This document shows positions 1-13,300 of a DNA stretch of 64,000 nucleotides, in pieces (position 1 is the stretch's first letter; each line of letters starts with the position of its first letter). Position numbers and translations under genes: made by a program. This stretch comes from Panonychus citri. Taxonomy: Eukaryota; Arthropoda; Arachnida; Trombidiformes; Tetranychidae. The stretch lies in NCBI RefSeq assembly GCF_014898815.1, contig NW_026515544.1:2232001-2296000 (forward strand), given 5' to 3'. The notes below the pieces were generated by a model that saw only the letters and a program-made list of their open reading frames with translations, ran no database searches and was not told where the DNA came from.

Positions 1-3000
1 ACAACGAGTTTCGGTTTTGTGAAAATCGTCACTGAATCTCAAGTGAATAGTTTAAATTTATCTTGTTAATTGTTCATTTTAATTTATACAATTTACTTGA
101 TTATGTCTAAATGATTTAAGAAATGTTTAGATGTTGAGGAAAATTTGTTTTTCCATTGTCAGGGTAAGTAAACGTTCCCAATGATTCTTAATTTTATTCA
201 TCTCCATTAGTTACTCTTTTTCTTTTTCTCTTTCTCTCTCCTTTCTATATGTGAGTTTCCAATTGTTTGATTGATTTGATTTCAATTTACTTCAACATTA
301 AATCATCATGTTTAGACACCTTAATTGTAACCTTTTGATTGTTCTCTATTCCCTCTTTCTATCTCTAAATTTTCCGAGTTTAAAAAAGAGAAAAACCATC
401 TTCACCATTAACTTGTTATTTTTTCTTCTCTTCTTTTTTAGCTTTTTTTTTATTCTTTTCTCTTTAGAAATGATTTCTTAATTGTGCCTTTTAAGAAATT
501 AACTTAAATCATCACATGTGATTCTTAACTCACACTGATTGGCAAATGTTTACTTTCTCTCTCTGCGCCAAAGGAATTGAAGAAAAAAGAATATTAGTAA
601 AAAATTAATGTGATCCTTGGAATAAGAAGAAAAAATTATGGAAACATTTTCTACCTTAAAACAAATATTCTATTCTAATTGCCTGTGTTTCCATGAGGGT
701 TTTTTTCCCATTGTCTTGGATGATTTTTCTCTTTTAAATGAATCTAAAATTCCCTTGGTGATTTATCCTAATATCTTATGACAATACCTGATTTACTTTA
801 CAAGATCAATTGAGTCAATTGAATTGACTCTCATTGAAAAGGTATGTTAATATTCATCCATTTTCTTTTTTCTATATTTATTCAAAAAAATTCTATTTAC
901 CACTTAACTTAACATTTTCTATTTTCTTTCATCTTTCTCTTCATTAGCAAATAATCATCATTCACATTAAAGTCTCATCATGAAAATAATCTAAGAGTCT
1001 TTCGTAAATTATCACTTGTGATGGCGTAAAGTTTTTCTTTCAATTAAAATCATGCCCAGAGGGTCTCTCATGTTATAATCATGGAATTAATCTATAGAAC
1101 CAGGAGAAAAGATGGAAAACAAAAGAGAAGTAATAATAAAGAGAAAAGAAATTGAGCCAATGGTGACAACAGGAACACTCACACAATTTGTCTATACCTT
1201 GAATAGATTTTCTCTCCATTTCAGCTCCAACTCTTGATACTTTTTTTCTCTTCACATCAAATTGTTTCAGTTTCTCTCTCCATTGTCTTTCAGTTATCAA
1301 GAATATGTCATGGCCTGTTAAATGAAGACTTCTCTCTCTCTCTCTCTCTCTCCTCCCATCTCATTCTATCTCTATTTCCATCACTATTAATACTAAATCT
1401 TCTTCTTGAGTGTCAGTGGTTAGAGTTTATTCTGCTCTTTTTTTTTCTCTCGCATATTCTGTTCTAATCATCAGCATTTTCATCTTTTTTTTTCTCCTCT
1501 TCTTTTCTCTAACAGATATATTTATATATATTAGAACATTCACCATGGAAGAAGGAAAAAGAATATTCATCAATAGAGCATCAACATTTCTCTATTATTA
1601 TTCTAATAGCAGACATTTTCCTGACAGCATTTTTTTCCCTCCACGATCAACATCTTGCAACTTTAGTTCTCATTCATCCTAATCATCATCTTCATCTTTA
1701 TCCTCTGTGTATCAACCTGTCCTATGCTCTATTTGATTTATCTCTATTCGATTCCCTATTATCCTTTTTCTCTCTCACACTCATGCCACTCTTTTGTTTT
1801 CTATTCTTATTCAACAATTTAATGAAAATTCTCTATTATTAACTCAATGTATTCTTATCTAATCCAGTGAATCTCTGTGTTAAACAACTACATTGGAATC
1901 GTTGATTGTTCTTCATCACGTTTCCCTTTTATCCTTCCCTAAATTCCCTGTAACTAACAGCAATTAGTAGTCTGATCTAATTCAATCCTGAATCAATCTG
2001 ACATTTCACCGAGAGAGTGAGAGAAAAATTCCCAAATAGAAAAGGATTTACCTAAAACTGTATTTAAATCTCTTGAGGTAACAATCAACTTGATTGTTAA
2101 AATGATAATAAGTTTACAGAATCTAAATTAACTTAAACAATGAGATAGGGAAAAAAAAGGTTAATGAAGAAAAAGTTAACAATTAATAATTCATTTCAAT
2201 TCTCAAGTTAAAAGTTTATTCAACTTTTATTCCTTATTCTCATTAACTAATATATTACCTTTTCTCTCTTGATCATTACTATTATAATTATCTTCTCATC
2301 TTCATTAATTATCATGATGATCAAGCAAATTAATTAACCTTTGGGAAAAGTTAATCGTCTAACCAGAAATCATTTGAAAAACCAAGAGTGATGATAAACA
2401 ATAACAATTAATATCTCATTTTTTTTCGAGCAATTCATTTAATAACAGTAAGAAATTTTTTCTCCTTTAATTGTAATTAATTTAATCGTTTTAATTAATC
2501 ACAATTAGAATACAACAAGTTGAAAAAATGAAAGTGATTTATATGATTAGTAATTTAAGATTTTACTTGTAATCCAGCGAAACAATTAACGTGTTAATCA
2601 TTAGATTGTTTGAATTGTTCCTTTCGATGAAATATTTTCCATCCAATTCCAATTTAGTTAATCGTAATTAATTTAATTCCTTTTGATTAAAGATATAGAA
2701 AGAAAGAGATAAATCAAATATTAATATTAAATATTTCATCTTAAATTAATCATTTCTGGTGATAATCAAGAGATGATGAGCTTAATTGAAGTGATGAAAG
2801 TGTTAATTGTTAAGTCGATGATTAATTTGAAATCAATTTATTTTCCTGCTTCTAATCATTGAGCTTAATTTGTTTTCTCATCAAAGTTTAATTGTGAACA
2901 TGATTTATATTAATTTTCACTTACAATGTTAATGTTGATGATGATCAGGATGAAGATGAAGATGATAAGTGAAAGTATGGAAAAAATTTCCTTGTTTGTA

Positions 3001-3460
3001 TTAATCAACTTTCGTTAATTGTTGTTTACAAATCCATTAGTTTCATCACTTTTTCGTAATCATCTTGATCATACTGATGGTGTGATGATGATTATCATCA
3101 TGTTTTCATCTTCATCTTCATGTTTTTGTCAATTTCTTGTATTGATTGAAACGTTTCAAGAGGATTTGTAATTAACTAGATTCGTAACAATCAAACATCA
3201 ACTTGCAAGTTAATTAAGAGAGTGAAATCTAATAATGACAATCAAACTGATTGTTGACATTCATTATTTACTCATAAACTGTTGTTATTATCAAGAGTTA
3301 ATCATCAACAACAATTTACATCAACAACTGAGTAGATTATTTAATTTTCGTGATTTCAACAATTTAGTTAATTATCTGTCGAGATGTTGATTTGCTTGTC
3401 CATCATCATGAGTAGATCATTTTATCAATCATCTTCATCTGATAATCCACAATTTATTAA
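1..3460. other. Non-coding flank downstream of Dop2R copy 1
   Basis: No gene was found. The stretch is AT-rich, with pyrimidine-rich tracts, a short TC run at about 1330-1352 and many TTAATT/AATTAA and TCATGAT-type words. The small open frames at 1079-1682 lie in low-complexity pyrimidine/purine sequence and look spurious. The right end is the presumed 3' untranslated region of the minus-strand receptor gene. Confidence 0.6.
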
Positions 3461-5857
3461 TCACTTTTTGGTTAAGAAAAAAATATCATTAACTGTTGAC
3501 TCTTTTCGAGTTGATTTAAATGAACTCGCCGATTTCAGGCCAATCATTCCGATTGAATCGTTTGGGCACTTGGGTGATTTATTATTATTATTATTTGAAT
3601 TGTTATGATTTGAATTATAAACGCTTTGATTATATTGTTTAAATACATCAACTGGTGAATAATTGTCACTCTCTAAATTGTTATTCTCATTACAATCGCC
3701 AATTGTAACGGTATTTTCATCCTCATCGTTTTTATGGTTACTCTTAATTCTGATACTTTTTTTATTCATCGTTGATTTATTATTGTTATTGTTATTATAT
3801 CTCGTCGATTGAACTGTCCCACCAATAGTACCACCGCCGGGTCGGTTTAGTATTTTGGTTCCACGATTAGACTTTGGTTTATAACAAGAACATAAGATCT
3901 TTTTGAAAGCTCGACGAAAATCCCTTGACCAACAAGCATAAATGACCGGATTCATGCCGCTATTCAACCAGCCCAACCAAGTGACCAATGGATAGACAAG
4001 ATCAGGATTAATTAGACAATAATCACCACAAAATCCCTTGACCAGATTAGCAATGAAAAAGGGTAACCAACATAATATAAAAACTCCCATCACGATGCCC
4101 AAAGTTTTGGCCGCTTTTTTTTCCTTGGCTAATTTAGCCAATTTTCGGCTTAATGAAAAAGCTTTCATGTTCCGATGGCGGACTGATGATACTTTAACAC
4201 TTAGACCATTATCATCTGAGTTAAGGTAATCAGATGATTCTTCAAATGAAACCTCACCCACAAGACGAGGTGATTTAATCTGATGATTGTTGTGAAGATG
4301 ATGTTGAGATGATTGATTAAAATGATGATGATGATGAAGATGATTATGACTCTCAATTTCACAGTAGCAATTGCTTGAACTCGAGACAACGGGCCCTGAG
4401 CTTGGATTTACACTTGCGCCCGTGCTAACACCCGCTCCACCGCCTCGATGTATCCTTAGGACGACAGCGTTGTTTTCATTACCATCAATGGCGGCGATTG
4501 ATTTAGTTCCACTTCTAACTGATTTTGTCTGTTGAATGGCCGCTCGATAAATCCTCAGGTAAACGACTAACATGATGATCAAAGGTCCATAGAATGAGAT
4601 GATCGATGAGAAAAGGAGATAACCAACATCTTCCGTAAAGTCACATCGTAAAGGTCGAGGTGGCGAGGAAACCGCTCTCCACCATAAAATGGCCGGGAAA
4701 GAGATTAAAGCGGAACAAGTCCAAACAAGTGCGATGAGTATCTTGGCCTTTCTGTTGGTCATTCGAGCAGGATAACTGATTGGATCGGTAATGGCCCAGT
4801 AACGGTCAAGTGAGATGACACAAAGATTTAAAATGGAAGCTGTTGAAGCGAGAACATCAAAAGAGTGCCAAAGGTCACACCAATCTTGACCAAATATCCA
4901 CCATTTGTTCATCACCTCGTGGACCACTGAAGAGGGCATTACAATGGCTCCAACAAGACAATCGGCAACCGCAAGCGAGGCCACAAATAGATTGGTGACC
5001 GTATGAAGATAACGTTCCCGACGAATCGCAACCATTATCAATATATTACCAAACATAACGAGAAGACAAATGATTCCTAATAGAAGAGCAAGAAATGGAT
5101 GATGAATACGAAGATCGGGTTCAGTTGTCCAATTAGCGGAAATAATATCATTTGGATTCAGGGGAGATAATGATGAACCTGAGATGATATAAGATGAATT
5201 GATGATTGTATCATTAAATAATGTATTCAAATTGGAAGAGATTACAACTGATTGATTAGTCCAATTAGTTTGTAAATTATCCTGATCGAAGACACTTGTT
5301 AGGTTAAATTGTCCATTAAATGGTGAATCGTAAAAATCAAAGACACTTAATGTACTAATACCGAAACCTTGACCAACATAATCAACAATAGATGTTGAAT
5401 TATCATTATCGATATTAAATTCTGTTGTTGATATGATTGTATTAGTTGGTAAATTGGTGTTGCTTGTTAAATTATGATTACAACAATTTACTATCAAATT
5501 GGATCCATTTGATTGGAATGATGAAAGTAATGATCCATTTCCATGGGATAATAAAGGTGAATTTGTTGATGATGATGTTAATCCTTTTGATGATGATGAA
5601 AAGATGATAATATTTTTCTCATCATTTGTTTTACCATCAGAATAGAGGGAAGATAAAGATGATGATGAATGAGAGAGTAAAGATGAGCCTTGGACAATTA
5701 GTGAGCTAACATTCAGAGCTATTAAAAGGGCAGAGGTGGATAAAGAGGCTAAGGGTGAGGAGGTTGGTGTTGTTGTCGTTGAGCTGATTGACCAAAGGTC
5801 ACTGATTGTTGGCGATTCCGATTCGGATTCAGATTGATGGTGTTGATGTTGTGACAA
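3461..5857 (-). CDS. Dop2R: D2-like dopamine receptor, copy 1 (5' end unresolved)
   Basis: This is a class A G-protein-coupled receptor of the arthropod D2-like dopamine type, expected at the neuronal plasma membrane and coupled to Gi/o. Numbering from 5857, the membrane core starts at about residue 246 (EPDLRIHHPF). The amine-binding Asp of TM3 is about residue 334 (SFDVLAST), the DRY motif is at 351, and the TM5 serines FSSIISFYGP are at about 417-421. CWLP in TM6, NPVIY in TM7 and a helix 8 are also present. The N-terminus is long, rich in Ser/Asn and carries many N-glycosylation sequons. The third intracellular loop has a His run. The first codon of the open frame is TTG. A TGA lies just upstream, and the first in-frame ATG is inside TM1, so the true start must come from an unseen upstream exon or a frame correction. 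Its core is nearly identical to the inverted copy at 42976-44805. Confidence 0.9.
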   Translation of the reverse strand: MSQHQHHQSESESESPTISDLWSISSTTTTPTSSPLASLSTSALLIALNVSSLIVQGSSLLSHSSSSLSSLYSDGKTNDEKNIIIFSSSSKGLTSSSTNSPLLSHGNGSLLSSFQSNGSNLIVNCCNHNLTSNTNLPTNTIISTTEFNIDNDNSTSIVDYVGQGFGISTLSVFDFYDSPFNGQFNLTSVFDQDNLQTNWTNQSVVISSNLNTLFNDTIINSSYIISGSSLSPLNPNDIISANWTTEPDLRIHHPFLALLLGIICLLVMFGNILIMVAIRRERYLHTVTNLFVASLAVADCLVGAIVMPSSVVHEVMNKWWIFGQDWCDLWHSFDVLASTASILNLCVISLDRYWAITDPISYPARMTNRKAKILIALVWTCSALISFPAILWWRAVSSPPRPLRCDFTEDVGYLLFSSIISFYGPLIIMLVVYLRIYRAAIQQTKSVRSGTKSIAAIDGNENNAVVLRIHRGGGAGVSTGASVNPSSGPVVSSSSNCYCEIESHNHLHHHHHFNQSSQHHLHNNHQIKSPRLVGEVSFEESSDYLNSDDNGLSVKVSSVRHRNMKAFSLSRKLAKLAKEKKAAKTLGIVMGVFILCWLPFFIANLVKGFCGDYCLINPDLVYPLVTWLGWLNSGMNPVIYACWSRDFRRAFKKILCSCYKPKSNRGTKILNRPGGGTIGGTVQSTRYNNNNNNKSTMNKKSIRIKSNHKNDEDENTVTIGDCNENNNLESDNYSPVDVFKQYNQSVYNSNHNNSNNNNNKSPKCPNDSIGMIGLKSASSFKSTRKESTVNDIFFLTKK

Positions 5858-6054
5858 GGATGAAAAGATGATGATGGTGATTGGTGATCATGATGATGAT
5901 CAAATGTTGTCAAGGATTTAGGAGATTCGTAGTGATCAACTGATTCCACCGGTGGTAAAATTGAATTAATCGTTGATTTAGTTATCAGGTTACTTGTTAG
6001 ATTAGCTGATTTTGGTGTTAATTGTTGTCTAATGGCAACTTTAACCTCTGACAT
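5749..6054 (-). other. ATG-initiated frame overlapping the receptor 5' end
   Basis: An ATG at 6054 opens a 101-codon minus-strand frame beginning MSEVKVAIRQQ, which overlaps the first 109 bases of the receptor frame in a different phase. No ATG exists in the receptor frame upstream of TM1, so this may be the true receptor start separated by an indel or an intron that I could not place. The only suitable acceptor I saw (after CAACAATCAG) does not match the phase of the nearest donor. It could equally be a chance or upstream frame. Confidence 0.35.
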
Positions 6055-6060
6055 AACCAA

Positions 6061-7253
6061 TGATTTAAAATCATCAAGATTAATTCATTGATTGAGAAGT
6101 CAAAAGATTAACTGATTAACTTTGAGATTAACGGGATAACTAAATATACAATGAAAATGTTTTTCTTTTTGTGTTGATCACTATTTTTAATTTTCTTTGC
6201 AAAAGTCGAAATAATTAATCCACTGGTATCAAAATTTAATCACAATCAAGTGCATTTGTCAAGTTAAAGTGATTTAAATCAGTGTCACAATTAACTAATG
6301 ATCGCCGACAACACAAAAGTAACAATATTAATCCCAACAGATTTTAAATGTAACCACTTTTTTCTTGTTGATTGTTGACTGACCTCAATTGTTGTGCATT
6401 TAATTTTCTGTCGAATCACTTTAATCACAATTAGTATTGATTATTAGAAACACTGAACACAATCAAATATTCACCATCACAAACTAATTGTTACTTTGAT
6501 TTGGTTGAGGGGAAAAAGAGTTGAAATTTTCTGGGTTAACTTGATGATAGAAAAAAAATGTTGCAAAACGAAAACAATACAAAAGTGTAAAAAGAACGAG
6601 AAAGAATGAAATTTTCGATTAGAATTCAGTTGGAATACGATAAATGACCATGATTATGATGAAATTGATGGAAAGAGAAGGGATGAAATTGGAAGAAAAA
6701 ATCAAAATCGGTAATCGAAAGTAAAATCACATTGATTTCGAATTGGAATTTGAAACTTTTTCTTAACCTTCTCGTTGATCAGATAAACATGATGATAGAA
6801 ATGAAAAGTTTACATGATAAATCCATTTGGAATATGAACAACTATTAACAATGGGATGGAATTAAAGTAAATTAAGAAAGTGGATCAGGTTTGTTTAGAG
6901 AGAGAAAAAGAAACTTGGAAAACAAAAGATTATAAAGTTAATCATTACATGAGAATTCAATTCATAGGAGATTAAGATGATGACGATTGTTATGATAATC
7001 GAAGGACAATATGGAAGATTTTTCTTCCAAGGTAATAGCGATTCTTTAGGCCATTAGAACATCAACAATTCGAGATGTAAACACAGAGAGAAAGTGACTA
7101 TGAGTGAGAATGATGACAAAAATAAGATAAAAATAAGAAGAAGAAATAAACAAGATTTAGGATTGTAAGTGAATGAGAAAAGAAGATGAAGAAACAAATT
7201 CAAGTGAGAGCGAGAGAGAAAGAGAGAGCGTATTCTCATCTTCATCTCCATCA

Positions 7254-7330
<77 letters not shown>

Positions 7331-10300
7331 CATCATCATCATCATCAAGGAGAGTGCGTGTGTGAGTATAAGATAGTGATTGATTGTGTGTGTGTGTTTA
7401 TAATAAACCTACATGGTGATTTCAGGGGAGATGAAAGAGTAAAGGATGAAAATGAACACTCAGAATTGATGGAGATAAAGGTGAAGATAAAAAAAATAAG
7501 ATGATGATGTAGATAAAATTAAATCAAATATTGAATGATAATCATACAAAGGGAACCATCTTGTTCAACAGTTTGCTTATCCTTGCAATAATTTTATCCA
7601 CCATGTTGTTGGTGTTGGGAATGATTCATTCATCTATCAACTCCACTTTCATCAAGTTTCATATAAGGATAAGTTTGAGGATAAAGAATTGAACTTTCAT
7701 GATCAATTGTTGAAGCCAAAATTTCAATAGCAAGTTAATCATCATTTTCATCCTGATGAATGAATAAAAATTGATGAGCCTAAAGATTTGATATCCGGTG
7801 TGAAGGTTCATGTTGTTATTGATGATGATGATGATGAAAAGACTAATGAAGATGAGGATGATAAGTGTATTGAGAGAGGTAAATTTATATCTTCATCTTC
7901 TGTGATGATATTGAGGATAAATAGGAAGTTATCTTCATCTTTCTTCAAGAATATTTATCTTAACTTAATATCGTGTTTATTATTATATTTATTATCGATA
8001 ATAATTCTTACCTTTTGGCTCATATTATTTTCCCTGAATTCTCAGAGTAACTTAGTTGCTTTTTTATTCCATATTATTATTATTATCATATCAACATTTA
8101 CCTGAGTCTTATGTTTAACCTTTAGGCTATTCAATTTCATCGGATTAATAAGTTTCATCAACAACACAAAAAAAGGTCACGATAATGATAAGGAAAAAGT
8201 TTATCAGAATTTTATATGTTCTCTCATGATTATTATCATTAAGGGCTGAGAATTCTATGTATTAATATTTAAATGGAGAAAATGATTTTTTCCCATGAAC
8301 CTTGGAAATTTTTTCTTTCAGAACTTTTTTCATTCATTTATTATTTTCAGTCTTTCTTTGAGCAATAATTTCAAATGCTACAGAATTTTCTGGTAATTAG
8401 AATGACAATTAGCATTCTTTTGTAATTTTCTCTTGAATTCTTTACCAATTTAATCTTTAATTTTTTATCATGAAGTTTCATCTTTCAGGGGAAGATGAAA
8501 TAAATTTGACGATTTTTGATATTTTCTGGGCAATGACATTTCTTTTTCAACAAATTTTATGTTTTTCTAATTTGATTGTAGTTGATTGTGTTTATGATTA
8601 AGCGATAATCGTGATAATGATGGAGAGCATGATGATGAAATTTCGTCAGAATCTGGAATCACATTCATCAATGGATGAAAACTCATGAGAGAGAGATTTT
8701 TTTCCCAAGGCTCTCTAAGGTCAGAATGTTGTTTTTGTTGTTGTTATTGTTCAGTTGGAGGAAGTTGGAATGAAGAAGAAAAAAGTTCCAAATTCAGTTT
8801 CACCATTCATTCATGATACAACTACACCAACAAAAAGCTCATTCACCCATGAAACAATTTATAAGGAAAAGATGAAAAAAAATAGGAAAAAATTGTCCTG
8901 GAAATTTCATCAATCAGTTTATTCAGTTTTTTTTGTGAATGGTAAAAGTGGTTAACGTTTGGTGTCAAAGATCAGAATAAAAGTTCAGAAGTTTTCGTCA
9001 TCGCCATTGAGTATGATACATTTTTCATGGTGTCCCAATATCAATCGGACTTTAAACCGGATCTAAAATTATGATAATTAAATCACATCTGAGCTTTCGG
9101 TTTTTTTCATTTACATATGAAAATGAACTGAAATAATTGAACTCAGAGCGATTGAGATGATATTTTCATGGTGATTTCTCAAAACAATGAATTTCCTGTG
9201 AATTGCCATTGAATTATTTGTTACCATTATGATTGTTTCCATTTCTCACCTCGAAATAAATGTTATAATATTCATATGAAGAGGAGTAAAAAGTAACAAG
9301 ATATTTTCTTGTTATTCAGAACTTTTTTTCTTCCTCACAACTTTATCATTTCCATGATAATAATCATGAATCTCTTTTGAATCTTGAGTCAATCTTTCGT
9401 TATTATCATTGAACAGGATCCATTAACCATTCTTGTCCATGATAATGATTATAATAGTAAACAGTCATTCCCTGTATCATGTTCATCTTTCATGTTCATT
9501 CATTTTATTTCAATCTCATAATCATGGGTATTCCTTATCTCCATCATATTTGGCATCTTTTCATCATTTTCATCTTCTCTTTCAGGGTGACAAAAAGACG
9601 AGCAGAGATGAAAAAGGAAAAAAAACTAATAGAAGAATGAGAGAAATATTAATACATTCGAACCTCGATATTTCCTGTTCTAGTTCCTGAACCTTTTCCT
9701 TCATCGTCTTCATCATTTTCTTCCTCTTCTTTTATCATCTCTTCCCTTCAACGTCCTCACTTCATTCACCCCATAGGTTCAATCGGATAGATTTTTATTC
9801 AGATTAAAATCCTGAGTGTAACCAGATACCTTTCAGAATCCATTGGAATCTTATTATCTAATATTTTCTCTGATATATTTTCTGTTATTCCAATCGACTC
9901 CACCTTATCCAATTCTCTCTCTCTCTCTCATTATCCATTTCCATTCATTTATCCCACTTTATCATCTTTATCCTCCCACTCTTATCTTCTCATCACCTTG
10001 ATAACCCAATAAATCTGATCCAATACCTTTCATCTTATTCATTAAATTGATAAACTAATCAATAGATATTACAACTGATCATCTTCATGCTTATTATTAT
10101 TTCTATTTGTAAATTGTTACCATAACAATCAATCCTGAATAATGAATCAAACAATTAAATCAGTCGTATTGACAATTGATAATAATAATACATAATTGAA
10201 CAAATAGACTGAATCAGTTTACAATACACTTCAATTGATTCAGATTCTTATTTCTGTGTAAAGAAAAATTGTCAAATTAGTTTTTCCAAACCATTTACTT

Positions 10301-13300
10301 AAATCTTACAAATGATTAGAATAATTAAATAGAAATAATCAAATTGATTCTAGAAACTCAATCTTGTGAGTGTTTAATACTTTACATTATAATCAAGTTC
10401 GTGAGTAACATGATACAGGGAAGATTTGAATGAATTTCTCGTCTAAATAGTCGAAAAATACTTTATAATCTAATAGAAAAATGTTCGAAATTTGAGTTTC
10501 GAGGGAATCTGATCTCTTCGTTCTATGTAAATAGAGACAATGAGGCCAAGGTGAAGGAGAGAAAAAAAGTTCGACGGGGAAAATAAAGTTCTAACTGTAA
10601 TAAGATTGTCCATTCTATCATTTCATGATAATGAAACTGAGATTTTTAGGGTCAATTCGATACTTAGACCATTTCAATTGTGATGAAACAGAATTGATTA
10701 GGGTTCGAATTGGCAAAGAAAAATGAATTCGCAAAAAAGTTTTCATAAGTTCCTTAATTTAATGATGAAAAGATTGATTGATTTACTTTAATTAACACTC
10801 AACGAAACTCAGAACGATAGATGGCTTATGACTTGTTGAGAAATTGGAACTTTTTTAGAATCAAATGGTGAAAGGGAAAAGAGCAAATTATATTCGATAC
10901 ATGGAACCAGAAAAAAAACTTCGATTAATGAACTAAATGAGTTATGAATTTTTGAGAGAAAAAAGTTCTGATATTATCAATGATTACGACGATAAATCAA
11001 ATACCGAGTGAGAATCAAAATTTTCCACAAAATCGAAGAAAAAAAACCTTTCACCGACTATTAAGCAATTAGATTAACCTTAATTCAGTTTACCAAATTG
11101 ATATTAAACACAATTAACTGATTGGTTACCCAATTTCCACTAATTTAAACTGATTATTTTCCAGTTTTAAAATTTGTTTCATGTTAATCAGTAAGTTGAT
11201 TGTTATCCGATGATTTTGATGATTCATTGATTTATTAATTACAAACGGCAACAGATTTGATTTCATTGAGATTAACATGATAATCATCATGGTTAGAATA
11301 TAAAAAAAGCCAAAATTCAAATTAGATTGAGAGTTTATTGTTTGTATCATGATCGATGTTACATTGAATTTTTTCATTGAGAATTTTAAATTGTTGGTTT
11401 AATTTGATTCTTACTGAATGGAAGGTGACTTGGGCTCCATGGTGTTTAGATAATTTATCCACTATTCACTTGGTGGAAATTGATTCTCACCCTATCAATA
11501 GACTATTCCAACTATTAGAACTTTTCCCTGTAATCTTTTTCTCTCATGAGGCATTTCAGCTTCTTTTTCAAGCATAACAATTTAATTGTGAACAATAAAA
11601 TCTCCTGAACTTTTTTTCTCCCATTTCTCATCATCATGTTGTTCACATTGACTTTCTTGTTACACTGAATCTCGTTCATTTGATTCTCATTGTGCTACTC
11701 ATTTGATATCATCATGAAACATGATGATAATCTATTGGTCATCAAATCATTCGGATTCTGGAGAGAGAAAGATGAAATCAATTGAATTATCTGCTCAGAA
11801 AGTGACCAAATCTATTGTGATTAAAGAAATCAGGTTGATATAAACAGTTGAATTGTTCGTGTCTCTGAATTTCACCATAATCACCAAGATTACATGGTAA
11901 TCTACAGTTTCTGATTAAAGATTCAGCAATAGATTCCAATACTCCATTGGCTCTGGAAAGTTCATAAATCTGAGAATTAAGTTTTGAGGTAACAAGATGC
12001 CCAATACGATTTCGTAATAATATTATCAAAACAAGAATAAGATATTTATTACCATGAAATAATAATCATGACTTTAAGGATGAATAAGGAAAAAGATTCA
12101 CCAGTAAGTATCATGATAGGAAAATTGTAATCCTATTGTCTCTCATATTAATTAGATGTACATCCAACTCTATGCTTCATCGTTCCCACCTCTCTTTCTC
12201 TAACAATATTACATGTAATTTATATGAATTTCAGGGTGAAAATTGCTATTCACATGATGGAAATTAAGTTCTATCTTCTCATGAGCTTTTACCAACCTTG
12301 ATACAGAAAGATTACTCTTCATAAACAAGTAATTCCATTATCACTCCCACTCTCTCCTTTTGATATTTGAAATAAAATTTTCTTTTTCATTTGAATCCTT
12401 GTAAAGAACTTTTAATTAAGATCAAGAGGATGATGATAAGAGATTGAGATGATTTTATCATCATCATTATTAGTGAGAAACACACATCTTGCAAATCCCA
12501 CCTCGGAAACTTTTCCTTTGTGGTATTAGCAAAATCTAACGTTTATTAGGTTAATTCTGGAGAGGAAAAGTTTTCTGTTCTTTCAACAATAAGTTCAATG
12601 GTAATGCAAGGTCATCGTTTGACCTCTCATTTGAAGATAGTCAAATGTTCAATAGGAGGGCGATAGAGGTTGAATTTTGTTATATTTCTGGTTTTAGTAA
12701 GCAAATAAAAAGATATAACCATAAAAATAATAATGATAACGATAATAGTCACTTTGGAACTTTTGTTTTATCCCCTGAATTCAGAACTCTAGCAAATTAA
12801 ACATGATTGTTATCGAGTTTCATCATGAAGATGGGAAGAAACTCTTTTGAAATTAAATGGGAGTGAAAATAAGGTTGAAAGTTTTTTTTTTATGAAAAAT
12901 TTTCGATTTTTTTCTCACCCCTAATCTTTCAGCCTATTCAGTAACCATGACCATCGACTTGACCATCGACCATTATTGAAGAAATGGACATTTAAGCTTT
13001 TATTTCATAAGGAATTGCTTTTATCTGATTCAAAGTAACTTTTTCAATCCAATAACTTTAACTCATATGGGTGAGGAAATGATGAATTTTCAGATTCCAA
13101 TCTTTTTTTTATCATGTTCTCTGTATGAAATTTTCAGTATCCTCTTGATTTTATAATTTTATGGAAGCAGATCAGATGACTAAACAGCAAGTAGATTACT
13201 GAGTTCATGGGATGAATGAAATATATGTAATCGTTGATATCAAACATTAGGAACTGAGAGTGAAAGTAAAGTCAAAAGTAAATGAAACTTGAAATTTAAA

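Noticed and set aside
1079..1682. Three overlapping frames of 73-90 codons
   Set aside because: Low-complexity Phe/Leu/Ser or Lys-rich translations of pyrimidine tracts, without a start context, domain or splice continuity.
5749..6054. Intron joining the ATG at 6054 to the receptor frame
   Set aside because: The candidate donor (ACAA|GTAACC) and the first usable acceptor (CAATCAG) disagree in phase, so no model was asserted.
7157..7376. Open frames of 63-67 codons on both strands at the CT/ATC microsatellite
   Set aside because: They are direct translations of (CT)n/(GA)n and ATC repeats (Ser-Leu, Arg-Glu, Met runs) with no other coding signal.
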